This document shows positions 45,375 through 55,547 of a stretch of 64,000 bases of DNA, one piece after another (within the stretch, counting starts at the first letter, position 1; each line of letters opens with the position of its first letter). The notes below the pieces were generated by a model that searched no databases, was not told the DNA's origin, and saw only the letters and a program-made list of their open reading frames with translations. Both the position numbers and the translations under genes were made by a program. Origin of the DNA: Mycobacterium sp. 852002-10029_SCH5224772 (GTDB lineage: Bacteria > Actinomycetota > Actinomycetes > Mycobacteriales > Mycobacteriaceae); the NCBI RefSeq assembly GCF_001667315.1, contig NZ_LZHT01000014.1, positions 1 to 64,000 of the forward strand, written 5' to 3'.

Positions 45375-46166
45375 GTGCATAGCACGGATCTGCCCCGCTG
45401 GGTGTATCTCCCCGCGGCCGTCGGGACGATCTTCGTGGTGCTGCCCTTGCTGGCCATCGCGGTCAAGGTCGATTGGCCGCATTTCTGGTCGCTGATCACG
45501 AGCCCGTCGTCGCGGACGGCGCTGGTGCTCAGCCTTCAGACGGCCACTGCCAGCACAGTGCTGTGCGTGGCGCTGGGTGTGCCGATGGCGTTGGTGCTGG
45601 CCCGCAGCACGGCGCGGCTGGTGCGGTTGTTGCGGCCACTGATGCTGCTGCCGCTGGTGCTGCCGCCGGTGGTGGGCGGGATCGCGCTGTTGTATGCGTT
45701 CGGGCGGCTCGGATTGATCGGCCAGTACCTGGAGGCTGCCGGTATCAGCATCGCCTTCAGCACCACCGCCGTAGTGCTGGCGCAGACGTTCGTTTCGCTG
45801 CCGTTCCTGGTGATTTCCCTCGAGGGTGCCGCGCGTACGGCCGGCGCCGATTTCGAGGTGGTGGCAGCGACGCTGGGGGCGCGGCCCAGCGCGGTCTGGT
45901 GGCGGGTCACCCTGCCGCTGCTGGTACCCGGCGTCGTTTCGGGCGCGGTGCTGGCGTTCGCCCGCTCGCTGGGGGAGTTCGGCGCCACCCTGACCTTCGC
46001 CGGGTCGCGGCAAGGGGTGACCCGCACGCTGCCGCTGGAGATCTATTTGCAGCGGGTGACCGACGCCGACGCCGCCGTCGCGTTGTCGATCCTGCTGGTG
46101 GTGGTGGCGGCCCTGGTGGTGCTGGGTGTGGGCACGCGGCGGCTGACCGGCGCCGACGTCAGGTAG
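45375..46166 (+). CDS. modB: Molybdate ABC transporter permease ModB
   Basis: A 263-residue permease with six membrane segments. The cytoplasmic EAA loop reads [37 protein letters not shown] (cited as [20 protein letters not shown]), with the EAA-G pattern that docks Mod[20 protein letters not shown] precedes it. GTG 45375 is the best start, although AGGAGG at 45357-45362 is 12 bases away. It is followed by modC after 9 bp. Both form a transport unit with ModA, which is 0.9 kb upstream past a reversed gene. Confidence 0.93.
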   Translation: MHSTDLPRWVYLPAAVGTIFVVLPLLAIAVKVDWPHFWSLITSPSSRTALVLSLQTATASTVLCVALGVPMALVLARSTARLVRLLRPLMLLPLVLPPVVGGIALLYAFGRLGLIGQYLEAAGISIAFSTTAVVLAQTFVSLPFLVISLEGAARTAGADFEVVAATLGARPSAVWWRVTLPLLVPGVVSGAVLAFARSLGEFGATLTFAGSRQGVTRTLPLEIYLQRVTDADAAVALSILLVVVAALVVLGVGTRRLTGADVR

Positions 46167-46175
46167 GGCCGGACC

Positions 46176-47279
46176 ATGAGCGAATTGCAGCTGCGCGCGG
46201 CCGTTTCCGAACGTCATGTGGACGTGGAGTTCTCGGTGGCCGCGGGCGAGGTGCTCGCGGTGCTCGGCCCCAACGGCGCGGGCAAATCGACTGTCCTGCA
46301 TGTCATCGCGGGCCTGCTACGACCCGATCACGGGGTGGTGCGGCTGGGGGACCGGGTCTTGACCGACACCGCGGCCGGAATCAACGTCCCGACGCACGAC
46401 CGCCGGGTAGGGCTGCTGCTGCAAGACGCATTGTTGTTCCCGCACATGAGTGTTGCCGCCAACGTCGCGTTCGGGCCGCACAGTCGTCGCGGGAGGTCGC
46501 GGTCGGCCCGTACGGCCGAGAACGCGACGGCGGTGCGCTGGCTGCGCGAGGTGGACGCCGAGGATCTCGCCGAGCGAAAGCCGCGACAGCTCTCCGGCGG
46601 ACAAGCCCAGCGGGTCGCGATCGCGCGAGCACTGGCGGCCGAACCCGACGTGTTGCTGCTCGATGAACCCCTGGCCGGGCTCGACGTCGCCGCGGCCGCC
46701 GCGATCCGGGCGGTGCTGCGCAGGGTCGTCACCCGCATCGGCTGCGCGGCGATCCTGGTCACCCACGACCTGCTGGACGTGTTCACGTTGGCCGATCGAG
46801 TGCTGGTGCTCGAGTGCGGCAAGATCGCCGAAATCGGCCCGGTCCCCAAGGTGCTCACCACGCCCCGCAGTCATTTCGCGGCCCGCATCGCCGGTGTCAA
46901 CCTGGTCAACGGGACGGTCGACCGCGACGGCTCGCTGGTCGCGCACTCCGGTGGGCGCTGGTATGCAGCCCCGCACGAGCGAGGCGATCTGGTCTCGCCC
47001 GAGCAGGATGCGATCGCGGTTTTCCCGCCGACAGTGGTGGCCGTCTATCGCGAACAGCCGCACGGCAGCCCCCGCAACGCCTTTGAGGTCACCGTGGCCG
47101 AGATGGACATTCGCGGGTCGGCGGTGTTGGTACGTGGCGCTCAGCAACCGGATGGGGCCCCCGGCCTGGCCGCGGAGATCACCGCGGACGCCGCTGCGGA
47201 GTTGCGATTGACGCCGGGAGACCGGGTGTGGTTCTCCGTGAAAGCCCATGAGGTGACGCTGTATCCGGCCGCGCGCTGA
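46176..47279 (+). CDS. modC: Molybdate ABC transporter ATPase ModC
   Basis: A 367-residue ATPase with a C-terminal molybdate-binding TOBE domain. Walker A is GPNGAGKST, signature LSGGQAQR, Walker B VLLLDEPLAG, and the switch His in LVTHDLLDV. The TOBE part covers about residues 285-367, with VTVAEMDIRGSAVLV. It powers uptake via ModB and senses molybdate by its tail. It lies 9 bp after modB and ends 132 bp before apa. It is full length, matching M. tuberculosis ModC (369 aa). Confidence 0.95.
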   Translation: MSELQLRAAVSERHVDVEFSVAAGEVLAVLGPNGAGKSTVLHVIAGLLRPDHGVVRLGDRVLTDTAAGINVPTHDRRVGLLLQDALLFPHMSVAANVAFGPHSRRGRSRSARTAENATAVRWLREVDAEDLAERKPRQLSGGQAQRVAIARALAAEPDVLLLDEPLAGLDVAAAAAIRAVLRRVVTRIGCAAILVTHDLLDVFTLADRVLVLECGKIAEIGPVPKVLTTPRSHFAARIAGVNLVNGTVDRDGSLVAHSGGRWYAAPHERGDLVSPEQDAIAVFPPTVVAVYREQPHGSPRNAFEVTVAEMDIRGSAVLVRGAQQPDGAPGLAAEITADAAAELRLTPGDRVWFSVKAHEVTLYPAAR

Positions 47280-47411
47280 GCGCAGGCGCCGGAGTCGTCG
47301 GGCCCCGCGACGGCGCCCGCCAGGTTGCACATTGGCAACATCGGCACAACTGCGCAGCATTAGTCCGCAAAGCTCCTTGCGTCACAGCGGTAACACGGTA
47401 GGTTCGTCGCC

Positions 47412-48515
47412 ATGGAGCAGGTGGAACCGACCTCGACACGCCGCAAAGGACTGTGGACGACGCTGGCGATCACCACGGTGAGTGGTGCCAGTGCACTCGC
47501 CATCGCGTTGCCGGCGACCTCGAATGCCGATCCCGAGGTCCCGACCCCCGTCCCACCGAGCACGGCCACGGCCCCGCCCGCGCCCGTGGCGCCTGGCGCG
47601 CCGGCGCCGAATGGGCAACCGGCACCGGGTGATCCCAACGCGGTTCCGCCGCCCCTCGCCCCGAACGGGGCACCGCCACCGCCCGTCGACCCCAACGCGC
47701 CCCCGCCGCCACCCGTCGACCCGAACGCGCCTCCGCCACCGCCGGTCGACCCCAACGCCGGGCGGGTCAACAACGCCGTCGGGGGCTTCAGCTATGTCCT
47801 ACCCGCGGGTTGGGTGGAATCGGACGCTTCCCATCTGGACTACGGCTCGGCGCTGCTGAGCAAGGTGACGGGCCCGCCGCCGATGCCCGACCAGCCGCCA
47901 CTGGTTGCCAACGACACGCGCATCGTGATGGGCCGCCTCGACCAAAAGCTGTACGCCAGTGCGGAAGCCGACAATGCCAAGGCCGCGGTGCGGCTGGGTT
48001 CGGACATGGGTGAGTTTTTCATGCCCTACCCCGGTACTCGCATCAATCAGGACAGCACCCCGCTCAACGGCGCCAACGGAAGCACCGGCAGCGGGTCGTA
48101 CTACGAAGTCAAATTCAGCGATGCCTCCAAGCCGAACGGCCAGATCTGGACGGGCGTCATCGGCTCCGCCAACGGCGGGAACGCGCAACGCTGGTTCGTG
48201 GTGTGGCTGGGAACCTCGAACAACCCGGTGGATCGGGGCGCGGCCAAGGCGCTCACCGAGTCGATCCAGGCTTGGACACCGCCGGCAGCCCCGCCTCCGG
48301 CTCCCGGTGCGCCGGGAGCACCTGCACCCGCGCCCGCACCAGCAGCGCCGGGTGCTCCCGCACCAGCACCCGCAGCGCCGGGAGCACCTGCACCCGCGCC
48401 CGCAGCGCCGGCGGCTCCGGGAGCACCGGCTCCCGCGCCGGTCCCGGGCCAGGCGCCGGCCGTAGAGGTCAGCCCCACCCCCACACCGGCACCGCAGCAG
48501 ACCCTTTCGGCCTGA
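47412..48515 (+). CDS. apa: Alanine- and proline-rich secreted glycoprotein Apa (MPT32 / FAP)
   Basis: A 367-residue exported glycoprotein, longer than M. tuberculosis Apa (325 aa) because of more repeats. The signal peptide is [20 protein letters not shown] with cleavage near SNADPEVP. The N-terminal region is Pro-rich with three PPPPVDPNA repeats (about 47670-47760). The central folded domain ([20 protein letters not shown] and the [15 protein letters not shown] part) is the fibronectin-binding Apa domain. The C-terminal tail repeats [10 protein letters not shown] many times (48300-48440). Thr in ProThr stretches are mannosylated in M. tuberculosis. It is a major culture-filtrate antigen and adhesin. 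Confidence 0.95.
   Translation: MEQVEPTSTRRKGLWTTLAITTVSGASALAIALPATSNADPEVPTPVPPSTATAPPAPVAPGAPAPNGQPAPGDPNAVPPPLAPNGAPPPPVDPNAPPPPPVDPNAPPPPPVDPNAGRVNNAVGGFSYVLPAGWVESDASHLDYGSALLSKVTGPPPMPDQPPLVANDTRIVMGRLDQKLYASAEADNAKAAVRLGSDMGEFFMPYPGTRINQDSTPLNGANGSTGSGSYYEVKFSDASKPNGQIWTGVIGSANGGNAQRWFVVWLGTSNNPVDRGAAKALTESIQAWTPPAAPPPAPGAPGAPAPAPAPAAPGAPAPAPAAPGAPAPAPAAPAAPGAPAPAPVPGQAPAVEVSPTPTPAPQQTLSA
47670..47760 (+). repeat. In-gene repeats encoding PPPPVDPNA in apa
   Basis: About 30-base units encoding PPPPVDPNA occur three times in tandem within the apa N-terminal Pro-rich region. Copy number is a likely source of length variation between strains. Confidence 0.7.
48300..48440 (+). repeat. In-gene repeats encoding [10 protein letters not shown] in apa
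   Basis: The 3' part of apa repeats short units coding [14 protein letters not shown]. Imperfect units of 9-10 residues occur about six times. They expand the Ala/Pro tail relative to M. tuberculosis. Confidence 0.65.
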
Positions 48516-48660
48516 CCTTCTGGATCGATCGCACCGGCGCGACCAAAACGATGGGTTAACCGTCTCCAATTCGGCCCTCGTTTCGTGACCCAAACTGGGT
48601 ATACCGAAATGACGGCCCAGCAAAGTGCTGGGCTTTGCCAGCGATTGCAAGGAGACCGCA

Positions 48661-48960
48661 ATGGACATCATGGCAGCTACCGAATACCTCGCTCGATCAA
48701 GCACACTCACCAGCGTCGGCTGGATCGGCTACATCATCATCGGTGGTATCGCCGGTGCGATTGCCAGCAAGATCATCCGCGGTAGCGGAGCAGGCATCCT
48801 GATGGACATCGTGATCGGCATTGTGGGCGCATTGATCGGCGGTTTCGTCTTGAGCTTCTTCGTCGACACCGCGAGTGGCGGCTACTTCTTCACCTTCTTC
48901 ACCGCGCTGCTCGGCTCGTTGATCCTGCTCTGGATCGTCGGCATGGTGCGCAGAACATAG
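48661..48960 (+). CDS. GlsB/YeaQ/YmgE-type small membrane protein (Rv1861)
   Basis: A 99-residue membrane protein with three hydrophobic segments: GWIGYIIIGGIAGAIASKII, IVIGIVGALIGGFVLSFF and ALLGSLILLWIVGMV. The GGIAGAIASKI and G-rich second helix are typical of the transglycosylase-associated/YeaQ family, which is stress-induced and of unknown mechanism. ATG 48661 follows AAGGAGACCGCA, an excellent ribosome binding site. Apa lies 145 bp upstream and adhA 46 bp downstream, all on the plus strand. Confidence 0.92.
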   Translation: MDIMAATEYLARSSTLTSVGWIGYIIIGGIAGAIASKIIRGSGAGILMDIVIGIVGALIGGFVLSFFVDTASGGYFFTFFTALLGSLILLWIVGMVRRT

Positions 48961-49006
48961 CAACTTAACCCGTTGCGGCCGTGGTGGTTAGCGGCATGAT
49001 GGTGTG

Positions 49007-50035
49007 ATGGCTTCACCGGTGACCACCACGGCAATGCGTGCCTGGCGCGTGCGTCGGCCGGGGCCGATGGACACCGACCCGCTCGAACAGGTCACCACCG
49101 AGGTGCCGCGGCCCGGGCCGTCCGAACTGCTGGTGGCCGTGCGCGCGTGCGGGGTGTGTCGCACCGACCTGCACGTCACCGAAGGCGACCTTCCCGTCCA
49201 CCGCGACCGGGTCACGCCCGGACATGAAGTGGTGGGCGAGGTCGTCGAAATCGGGTCCGAGGCCGATGCCGAGTTTCGGGTGGGGGACCGGGTCGGCATC
49301 GCGTGGCTGCGTCACACCTGCGGCGAGTGCAGATACTGCCGTCGCGGCGACGAGAACCTGTGCCCGAAGTCCCGCTACACCGGCTGGGACGCCGACGGCG
49401 GGTACGCCGAATTCGCCACCGTCCCAGCAGCGTTCGCACATCCCCTGCCCAGCGGTTACAGCGACAGCGAACTCGCCCCCTTGTTGTGTGCGGGCATCAT
49501 CGGTTACCGCTCACTAGTACGCGCCGAGCTGCCACCCGGCGGGCGGCTGGGTCTCTACGGTTTTGGCGGCAGCGCGCACATCACCGCGCAGGTCGCCCTG
49601 GCGCAAGGCGCCGAGGTGCACGTGATGACCCGCGGATCCCGGGCCCGCGAGCTGGCAGTGGAACTCGGGGCGGCATCCGCACAGGGTGCGGCGGATCCGC
49701 CGCCCGTGCCACTGGACGCCGCGATCCTGTTTGCCCCGGTCGGTGATCTGGTGCTGCCCGCGCTGGAAGCGTTGGATCGCGGCGGCACGCTGGCGATCGC
49801 CGGGATCCACCTATCGGATATCCCGACCCTGAACTACCAGCGTCACCTGTTCCAGGAACGCCAGGTCCGATCGGTCACGTCGAACACCCGGGCCGACGCG
49901 CGGGCCTTCCTCGACTTCGCGGGCAGGCACCACATCCAGGTCACCACGCCGGAATATCCTCTCGGGCAAGCCGATCGGGCGCTGGCGGATCTGAGCGCCG
50001 GACGCATCGCGGGTGCGGCGGTGCTGCTGGTGTGA
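49007..50035 (+). CDS. adhA: Zinc-dependent alcohol dehydrogenase AdhA
   Basis: A 342-residue MDR enzyme, near the 346 aa of Rv1862. Catalytic zinc ligands are Cys in GVCRTDLHV, His/Glu in [14 protein letters not shown], and a later Cys in [11 protein letters not shown]. The structural zinc site has four Cys in [18 protein letters not shown] binding is [21 protein letters not shown]. It oxidises or reduces alcohols and aldehydes; the physiological substrate is unknown. ATG 49007 is chosen over GTG 49004. The next gene is convergent, 6 bp away. Confidence 0.93.
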   Translation: MASPVTTTAMRAWRVRRPGPMDTDPLEQVTTEVPRPGPSELLVAVRACGVCRTDLHVTEGDLPVHRDRVTPGHEVVGEVVEIGSEADAEFRVGDRVGIAWLRHTCGECRYCRRGDENLCPKSRYTGWDADGGYAEFATVPAAFAHPLPSGYSDSELAPLLCAGIIGYRSLVRAELPPGGRLGLYGFGGSAHITAQVALAQGAEVHVMTRGSRARELAVELGAASAQGAADPPPVPLDAAILFAPVGDLVLPALEALDRGGTLAIAGIHLSDIPTLNYQRHLFQERQVRSVTSNTRADARAFLDFAGRHHIQVTTPEYPLGQADRALADLSAGRIAGAAVLLV

Positions 50036-50041
50036 TCGGCG

Positions 50042-50803
50042 TCAGGTGGACAAATGCCACACGAACGCGGCCGCGAGCGCACCGAGCCCATTCAGTGACC
50101 AGTGCAGGGCGATCGGCGCGATCAGGCTGCCGCTGCGCCGGCGCAGCCAGCTGAAGACGAAGCCCGCGGCTCCAGTCGCCAACACGGCGCCGGCCACCCC
50201 CGTCAGCATTCCCACGATGCCACCGCCGAACAGCCGGGTGAAGCCCACATTGCTGCTGGTCAGCCCGAACGACGTGGCCACATGCCACAGCCCGAACAGC
50301 AGCGAGCCCGCCAGCGCGACCCCGCGAAAGCCCCAGGCCCGGTTGAGCGCACCGTGCAGGACGCCCCGAAAAGCCAGTTCCTCGGGGATGACGGTCTGCA
50401 GCGGGATGATGACCATCGAGGCGACCATCGCCCCCGACATCGTGGCGTAGCGGTTGTTCATGAACATCGGCCGGGTCGCCGGCAGCAGCACGCCGACCGC
50501 GATCACCGATGCCACCACGGCCACGGCCGCCAGCGCGTAACCCAGGCCTGGCTTCCAATGCTCTCGGCCCAGGCCGAGGTCCACCCAACCCAGACCGCGG
50601 CACCGCATCAAGATGACCAGCCCGACGGCCGCGGCGGGAACGGTGGCGATGCTCGCCCACGGCGTGGTGAAGTGCGCGATCAGGTCCGTCAGCACGAGAA
50701 CCACGACGACGACGGCGATGTCCAGATGGATCCGGAACCGGTGCAGCGCCGGAGGCTGGGCCACCTGTGGGTGAACGTCAGCTGTCCCGGTGGCCGCATG
50801 CAT
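50042..50803 (-). CDS. CPBP family intramembrane metalloprotease (Rv1863c)
   Basis: A 253-residue membrane protein with about eight hydrophobic segments. The CPBP motifs are intact: EExxxR in PEELAFRGVLHG, FxxxH in LFGLWHVATS and HxxxN in ALHWSLNG. These proteins include CAAX prenyl endopeptidases and bacteriocin immunity proteins, but the bacterial substrate is usually unknown. It is the last of a minus-strand run only in the local sense; xfp upstream is separated by a 61-bp tandem repeat. It converges with adhA. Confidence 0.9.
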   Translation of the reverse strand: MHAATGTADVHPQVAQPPALHRFRIHLDIAVVVVVLVLTDLIAHFTTPWASIATVPAAAVGLVILMRCRGLGWVDLGLGREHWKPGLGYALAAVAVVASVIAVGVLLPATRPMFMNNRYATMSGAMVASMVIIPLQTVIPEELAFRGVLHGALNRAWGFRGVALAGSLLFGLWHVATSFGLTSSNVGFTRLFGGGIVGMLTGVAGAVLATGAAGFVFSWLRRRSGSLIAPIALHWSLNGLGALAAAFVWHLST

Positions 50804-50900
50804 TCGGCCAGTCTAGCGGCGGGCGCCGCCACCGCAGGCCAACGAGATTGCCGTCAGGTAAATCTCATTCGCTCTTTCTGCCGGTCAGACCGGTCGCGCC

Positions 50901-51034
50901 GCCTCCCAGGTCGGATGGGTCGCCTCGCTCGCATCACTCACGACGCTCGTTCTGCTCGCTCGCCTCCCAGGTCAGATGGGTCGCCTCGCTCGCATCACTC
51001 ACGACGCTCGTTCTGCTCGCTCGCCTCCCAGGTC
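50901..51034. repeat. 61-bp tandem repeat at the 3' end of the phosphoketolase gene
   Basis: Two 61-bp units lie head to tail: 50901-50961 and 50962-51022, with one mismatch (60 of 61 identical). A third partial copy (12 bases) begins at 51023 inside the coding sequence. The unit contains the last codons and the stop of xfp. It is a VNTR candidate of the kind used for mycobacterial strain typing. Confidence 0.85.
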
Positions 51035-53400
51035 CACCCCGAAATCTTCGGGTCGTCCTCGCCGTGCTCGCGCGTGTACAACCGCGCGGCCAGGCGGGCG
51101 TCGACCATGCGCTGCCGCAGCATGGCGGCGCGACTCGCCAATCCGTCGACCCGGTCGATGACATCCATGACCAGATGGAAGCGGTCCAGGTCATTGAGCA
51201 TCACCATGTCGAAGGGCGTCGTCGTGGTGCCGCGTTCCTTGAAGCCGCGCACGTGCATATGCGCGTGGTTGGTGCGGCTGTAGGTGAGCCGGTGGATCAG
51301 CCACGGATAGCCGTGGTAGGCGAAAATGACCGGTCTGTCCGGGGTGAACAGCGCGTCGAACTCGCGGTCCGGCAAGCCATGCGGGTGCTCGGTATCGGGC
51401 TGCAACCGCATCAGGTCGACGACGTTGACCACCCGGACGGCCAGCTCCGGCAGTTCGGAGCGCAGGATGTCGGCGGCGCCCAGCGTCTCGAGCGTCGGGA
51501 TGTCCCCGGCGCACGCCAGCACCACGTCGGGTTTGTCGGTGGCCGTGCTCGCCCACTCCCAGATGCCCAGGCCGCGGGTGCAGTGCGAGATGGCTTCGTC
51601 CATGTCGAGGTACGCCAGCGCGGGCTGCTTGCCGGCGACGATGACGTTGATGTAGTCGCGGCTGCGCAGGCAGTGATCGGCCACCGAGAGCAGCGTGTTG
51701 CCGTCCGGCGGCAGGTACACCCGGGTCAACTCGGGTCGCTTGTTGGCGACGAGATCGATGAAGCCCGGGTCCTGGTGGGACGCGCCGTTGTGGTCCTGTC
51801 GCCACACGTGCGAGCTCAGCAGGTAATTCAGCGATGCGATCGGCCGCCGCCACGGCAATTCCCGGCTGGTTGCAAGCCATTTCGCGTGCTGATTCATCAT
51901 CGAGTCGACGATGTGCACAAACGCTTCGTAGCAGTTGAACAGGCCGTGCCGCCCGGTCAACACGTAGCCTTCCAGCCAGCCTTGGCACAGGTGCTCGGAC
52001 AGCACCTCCATCACCCGGCCGTCGGGCGCCAGATGCTCGTCGTCGGGCTCGACCTCGGACAGCCACACCTTGTCGGTCGATCCGTAGACGGCGTCGAGCC
52101 GATTGGACGCCGTTTCGTCGGGCCCCATGAGCCGAAATCGGTCCCGGTTGCGGGCGATCACGTCGCGCAGGAACGCGCCTAACACCCGGGTGGCCTCGTG
52201 CGTGATGGCCGCCGGCCGCTCGACCGGCACCGCGTAGTCGCGAAAATCCGGCAGGGCGAGATCGTGCAGCAACAACCCGCCGTTGGCGTGCGGGTTGGCG
52301 CTCATCCGCCGATCCCCGGCGGGTGCCAGCGCCCGCAGCTCCGACCGCAGCCGGCCGGTGTCGTCGAAAAGTTGCTCGGGTCGATAGCTGCGCAGCCACT
52401 GCTCGAGCTGGGCGCGGTGTTCGGGATTGTCGTGTGTCTCGGCGAGCGGGACCTGGTGTGAGCGCCAGGTGCCCTCAACCTTCTTGCCGTCCACCATCTT
52501 TGGCCCGGTCCAGCCCTTCGGTGTGCGCAGCACGATCATCGGCCACACCGGCCGCTTCACCTCGTTGCCGCCACGCGCCGCGCTCTGGATGGCCGCGATG
52601 TCGTCGAAGGCGTCGTCGAGGGCGGCGGCCAACTGCTGGTGCACGGCGGCCGGATCGTCACCGGCGACGGTGATCGGCCGGTACCCGTAGCCGCGCAGCA
52701 GCGATTCCAGTTCCGCGTGCGGGATGCGGGCCAGCACGGTCGGATTGGCGATCTTGTAGCCGTTGAGCGCCAGGATGGGCAGCACGGCACCGTCGGTGAC
52801 CGGGTTGAGGAACTTGTTGGAGTGCCAGCTGGCGGCCAGGGGCCCGGTCTCGGCCTCACCGTCGCCGACGACGCAGGCCACCACCAGATACGGGTTGTCC
52901 AGGGCGGCGCCGTAGGCGTGCACCAACGCGTAACCGAGCTCACCGCCTTCGTGAATGGATCCCGGCGTCTGGGCCGCGACGTGGCTGGGGATGCCGCCGG
53001 GGAAGGAGAACTGCCGGAACAGCTTGCGCAGGCCTTCGGTGTCCTCTTCGATGCCGGTGTACACCTCGCTGTAGGTGCCTTCGAGGTAGGCGTTGGCGAC
53101 CAGCCCGGGGCCGCCATGACCCGGGCCGGTCACGTAGATGACGTCGGCGTCGCGGTTGCGGATGACCCGGTTCAGGTGCGCGTAGACGAGGTTGAGCCCG
53201 GGCGTGGTGCCCCAGTGCCCCAGCAATCGCGGTTTGACGTGATCGGTGGTCAGCGGCTCGGTGAGCAGCGGGTTGTCCAGCAGGTAGATCTGGCCGACCG
53301 ACAAATAATTGGCGGCGCGCCAGTACTTGTCGATCAGGTCCAATTCGTCGTCGGAGAGCGGAGATCCAGCGGGCGCGGAGGTTCGGGTTTCTAAGCTCAC
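50995..53400 (-). CDS. xfp: Xylulose 5-phosphate / fructose 6-phosphate phosphoketolase
   Basis: An 801-residue ThDP enzyme of full phosphoketolase length. Family marks are [49 protein letters not shown] and the ThDP-binding [25 protein letters not shown] (cited as [19 protein letters not shown]). It splits sugar phosphates to acetyl phosphate, making acetyl-CoA from the pentose pathway without loss of carbon. GTG 53400 is the probable start; a longer frame to 53526 overlaps the SDR gene. The C-terminus ends in a repeat-derived [13 protein letters not shown]. This gene is not at this site in M. tuberculosis. Confidence 0.95.
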   Translation of the reverse strand: MSLETRTSAPAGSPLSDDELDLIDKYWRAANYLSVGQIYLLDNPLLTEPLTTDHVKPRLLGHWGTTPGLNLVYAHLNRVIRNRDADVIYVTGPGHGGPGLVANAYLEGTYSEVYTGIEEDTEGLRKLFRQFSFPGGIPSHVAAQTPGSIHEGGELGYALVHAYGAALDNPYLVVACVVGDGEAETGPLAASWHSNKFLNPVTDGAVLPILALNGYKIANPTVLARIPHAELESLLRGYGYRPITVAGDDPAAVHQQLAAALDDAFDDIAAIQSAARGGNEVKRPVWPMIVLRTPKGWTGPKMVDGKKVEGTWRSHQVPLAETHDNPEHRAQLEQWLRSYRPEQLFDDTGRLRSELRALAPAGDRRMSANPHANGGLLLHDLALPDFRDYAVPVERPAAITHEATRVLGAFLRDVIARNRDRFRLMGPDETASNRLDAVYGSTDKVWLSEVEPDDEHLAPDGRVMEVLSEHLCQGWLEGYVLTGRHGLFNCYEAFVHIVDSMMNQHAKWLATSRELPWRRPIASLNYLLSSHVWRQDHNGASHQDPGFIDLVANKRPELTRVYLPPDGNTLLSVADHCLRSRDYINVIVAGKQPALAYLDMDEAISHCTRGLGIWEWASTATDKPDVVLACAGDIPTLETLGAADILRSELPELAVRVVNVVDLMRLQPDTEHPHGLPDREFDALFTPDRPVIFAYHGYPWLIHRLTYSRTNHAHMHVRGFKERGTTTTPFDMVMLNDLDRFHLVMDVIDRVDGLASRAAMLRQRMVDARLAARLYTREHGEDDPKISGWTWEASEQNERRE

Positions 53401-53446
53401 TCGGCCGATTGTCCGCGCCTTCGGTGAAGAATGCTCGTGCGCGCGA

Positions 53447-54295
53447 TTACTCTTCGCCGCGGGCGCGGGCTTCGTACGCCTGTCGTTTTTCGACGTCGAC
53501 GTCGTCGGTGAATACGTGGTCGCCACCGAGCATCCGGTTGAGGCCCTCGGCGATCCGGCGCGGCCAGAATTTCTGGGACACCACCATCGCGCCCGCCGCC
53601 TTGGTGATGCGCACCCGCGGCTTCGGGTGGGCCACCAGCCTGACGATCGCGTCGGCGATCTCGGCGGGCTCGGCGTTGCGGAACCCCTTCATCCCGGGTG
53701 TCCCGGCGACCAGCTCGGTGTTGACGAACGTCGGCAACACCGTGGAGAACTTCACCCCGGCCGAGCGGTACTCCAGCCGGGCCGAGTCGGTAAACGCGAC
53801 CACCGCGTGCTTGCTGGCGCAGTAGGTCGCCAAGCCGACGATGTAGAGCTCCCCGGCCAGCGAGGCGACGTTGATGACGTGGCCCTTGCCGCGGGGCACC
53901 ATGCGCTGGGCCGCCAGCTTGCTGCCCAGCATCACGCCGTAGACGTTGATGTCCAGAATCCGCCGGGTGACCGCGTCCGGCTCGTCGACGATGCGGCCGA
54001 CGGGCATGATGCCGGCGTTGTTGATCAGCACATCGATCGGGCCGAGCTGGCGTTCGACCTCGTCGAGGAAGTCCGAGAACGAATGCGGGTCGGTGACGTC
54101 GAGTTTCCCGTAGACGTCCAGGCCCAGGTCGGCGCCCGACTCCTTCACCCGCACCTCGTCGACATCGCCGATGGCGACCCTGGCGCCCAGATTGTGCAGC
54201 GCGGTCGCGGTGGCCAGCCCGATTCCCCGGGCGCCGCCGGTGATCACAATGACCTTTCCGCGGACCTTGAGGCCGATGGAAGCCGTGTCAGCCAT
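53447..54295 (-). CDS. Short-chain dehydrogenase/reductase (Rv1865c)
   Basis: A 282-residue SDR, near the 286 aa of Rv1865c. It carries TGGARGIG for cofactor binding, NNAGIMP, and YCASK with the catalytic Tyr and Lys, plus a Ser in [10 protein letters not shown]. The C-terminal extension ([21 protein letters not shown]) is basic/acidic and resembles that of other mycobacterial SDRs of the same group. The substrate is unknown. ATG 54295 is the natural start, and xfp follows 46 bp downstream in the same orientation. Confidence 0.92.
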   Translation of the reverse strand: MADTASIGLKVRGKVIVITGGARGIGLATATALHNLGARVAIGDVDEVRVKESGADLGLDVYGKLDVTDPHSFSDFLDEVERQLGPIDVLINNAGIMPVGRIVDEPDAVTRRILDINVYGVMLGSKLAAQRMVPRGKGHVINVASLAGELYIVGLATYCASKHAVVAFTDSARLEYRSAGVKFSTVLPTFVNTELVAGTPGMKGFRNAEPAEIADAIVRLVAHPKPRVRITKAAGAMVVSQKFWPRRIAEGLNRMLGGDHVFTDDVDVEKRQAYEARARGEE

Positions 54296-54406
54296 GTTCG
54301 GTGCCCTCCGATTCTTGACGGGTGTCAACTAAACAATCCGGTAAGCACAGCACTCGGAGTCCGACCGCGCAACAACCGATGGGGTCCCACCCGAGGCGAC
54401 GACGGG

Positions 54407-55330
54407 TCAGCGCACGGCCAGCCACACCAGGCTGGCGGCGCCGGCCAGGGCGCAGTAGATCGCGAACGGGGTCAGGGTCCGGGTCTGGAAGTACCGGGTC
54501 AGGAAGCGCACGGCAAGGTAGGCGCAGACGAACGAGGCGACGCTGCCGGCCAGCACCTGGCCACCGATGCCGGCGCCCAGCGGCCCGAAGAGTTCGGGGA
54601 TCTTGTACACCCCGGCGGCCAGGATGATCGGCGTCGCGAGCAGGAAGGAGAAACGGGCGGCGTCCTCATGCGAGAGGCCGCGCCACAGGCCCGCGACGAT
54701 GGTGATCCCCGAGCGGCTGATTCCGGGGAACAGGGCCAGGATCTGCGCGGCGCCGATCAGCGTTCCGCGGGGCAGCGAGAGCTGGGCGAGCCGATGATCC
54801 GAGGCCTCGTCGCCGTGCTCGAGCTCGGCGTCGCCCGCCGCGGGTTGGCCCGGCCCCGGCGTGGGCGCGATGCGGCGGCGCAACACCTCGCCCACGTACA
54901 GGGCGATGCCGTTGAGCAACAGGAACGTCGCCGCCGGGACGGGCTTGCCCAGCGTAGTGCGGAACAGCTGCTCCAGCGCGAGGCCGGCCAGACCGACCGG
55001 GATGGTGCCTGCCACGATCAGCCAGGCCAGCCGCTCGTCGGGCGTCTGGATGCGGCGATGCCGCAGCGAGGAGAAGAATCCGCCCAGGACGCGCACCCAG
55101 TCGCGCCAGAAGAACAGCAGCAGGGCGGCGGCGGTGGCCACATGAAGGCCCACGATGAAGGCCAGGTAGGGCGAGTGGGGAGCCGAGACGCTGAGATCCT
55201 GGGCCCATCGCCCGCCGACGAGCGCCGGCACCAAGATCGCGTGCCCCAGGCTCGAGACCGGGAACAGCTCGGTGACGCCTTGGAACGCGCCGACCACCAC
55301 GGCCTCGACGTAGCTCAGGTGGGCGGTCAT
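54407..55330 (-). CDS. uppP: UppP/BacA-like undecaprenyl-diphosphate phosphatase
   Basis: A 307-residue membrane protein with about eight helices. The first active-site box is FQGVTELFPVSSLGHA with Glu21, Ser27 and His30, and the second is PGISRSGITI. At the position of the first conserved Glu (17) there is Gln, a change also seen in other actinobacterial members as I recall. It would recycle the lipid carrier for peptidoglycan and arabinogalactan. M. tuberculosis has its uppP elsewhere (Rv2136c), so this may be a second copy. ATG 55330 follows GGAGG eight bases before. Confidence 0.88.
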   Translation of the reverse strand: MTAHLSYVEAVVVGAFQGVTELFPVSSLGHAILVPALVGGRWAQDLSVSAPHSPYLAFIVGLHVATAAALLLFFWRDWVRVLGGFFSSLRHRRIQTPDERLAWLIVAGTIPVGLAGLALEQLFRTTLGKPVPAATFLLLNGIALYVGEVLRRRIAPTPGPGQPAAGDAELEHGDEASDHRLAQLSLPRGTLIGAAQILALFPGISRSGITIVAGLWRGLSHEDAARFSFLLATPIILAAGVYKIPELFGPLGAGIGGQVLAGSVASFVCAYLAVRFLTRYFQTRTLTPFAIYCALAGAASLVWLAVR

Positions 55331-55535
55331 AGTGGATGCCTCCATCGGACGACAGTCGGGCCTCGCGGTCGGCCTGTGACGATAGCCCACGCCGCGCCGG
55401 GGCGGGTCCCCGACTGAGCGTTCGGTCCGGGCCGAGCGGGAGGGCGCCGAATCCGCTTGCCCACCCGGCCATTTGGCGATCGCCCGCCCGGTCAGATGGG
55501 TCAGCGCCCGCCGTGCAGCGCCCTGACCAGGCAGG

Positions 55536-55541
55536 TACGGT
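55536..55541 (+). promoter_or_regulatory. -10 element of the CoA-transferase gene
   Basis: TACGGT fits TANNNT and ends 6 bases before ATG 55548, predicting a leaderless mRNA. This supports ATG 55548 over the GTG at 55542. Confidence 0.5.
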
Positions 55542-55547
55542 GTGCAG

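Noticed and set aside
53309..55417. 702-codon plus-strand frame over xfp end, SDR and UppP-like genes
   Set aside because: Antisense shadow crossing three real genes.
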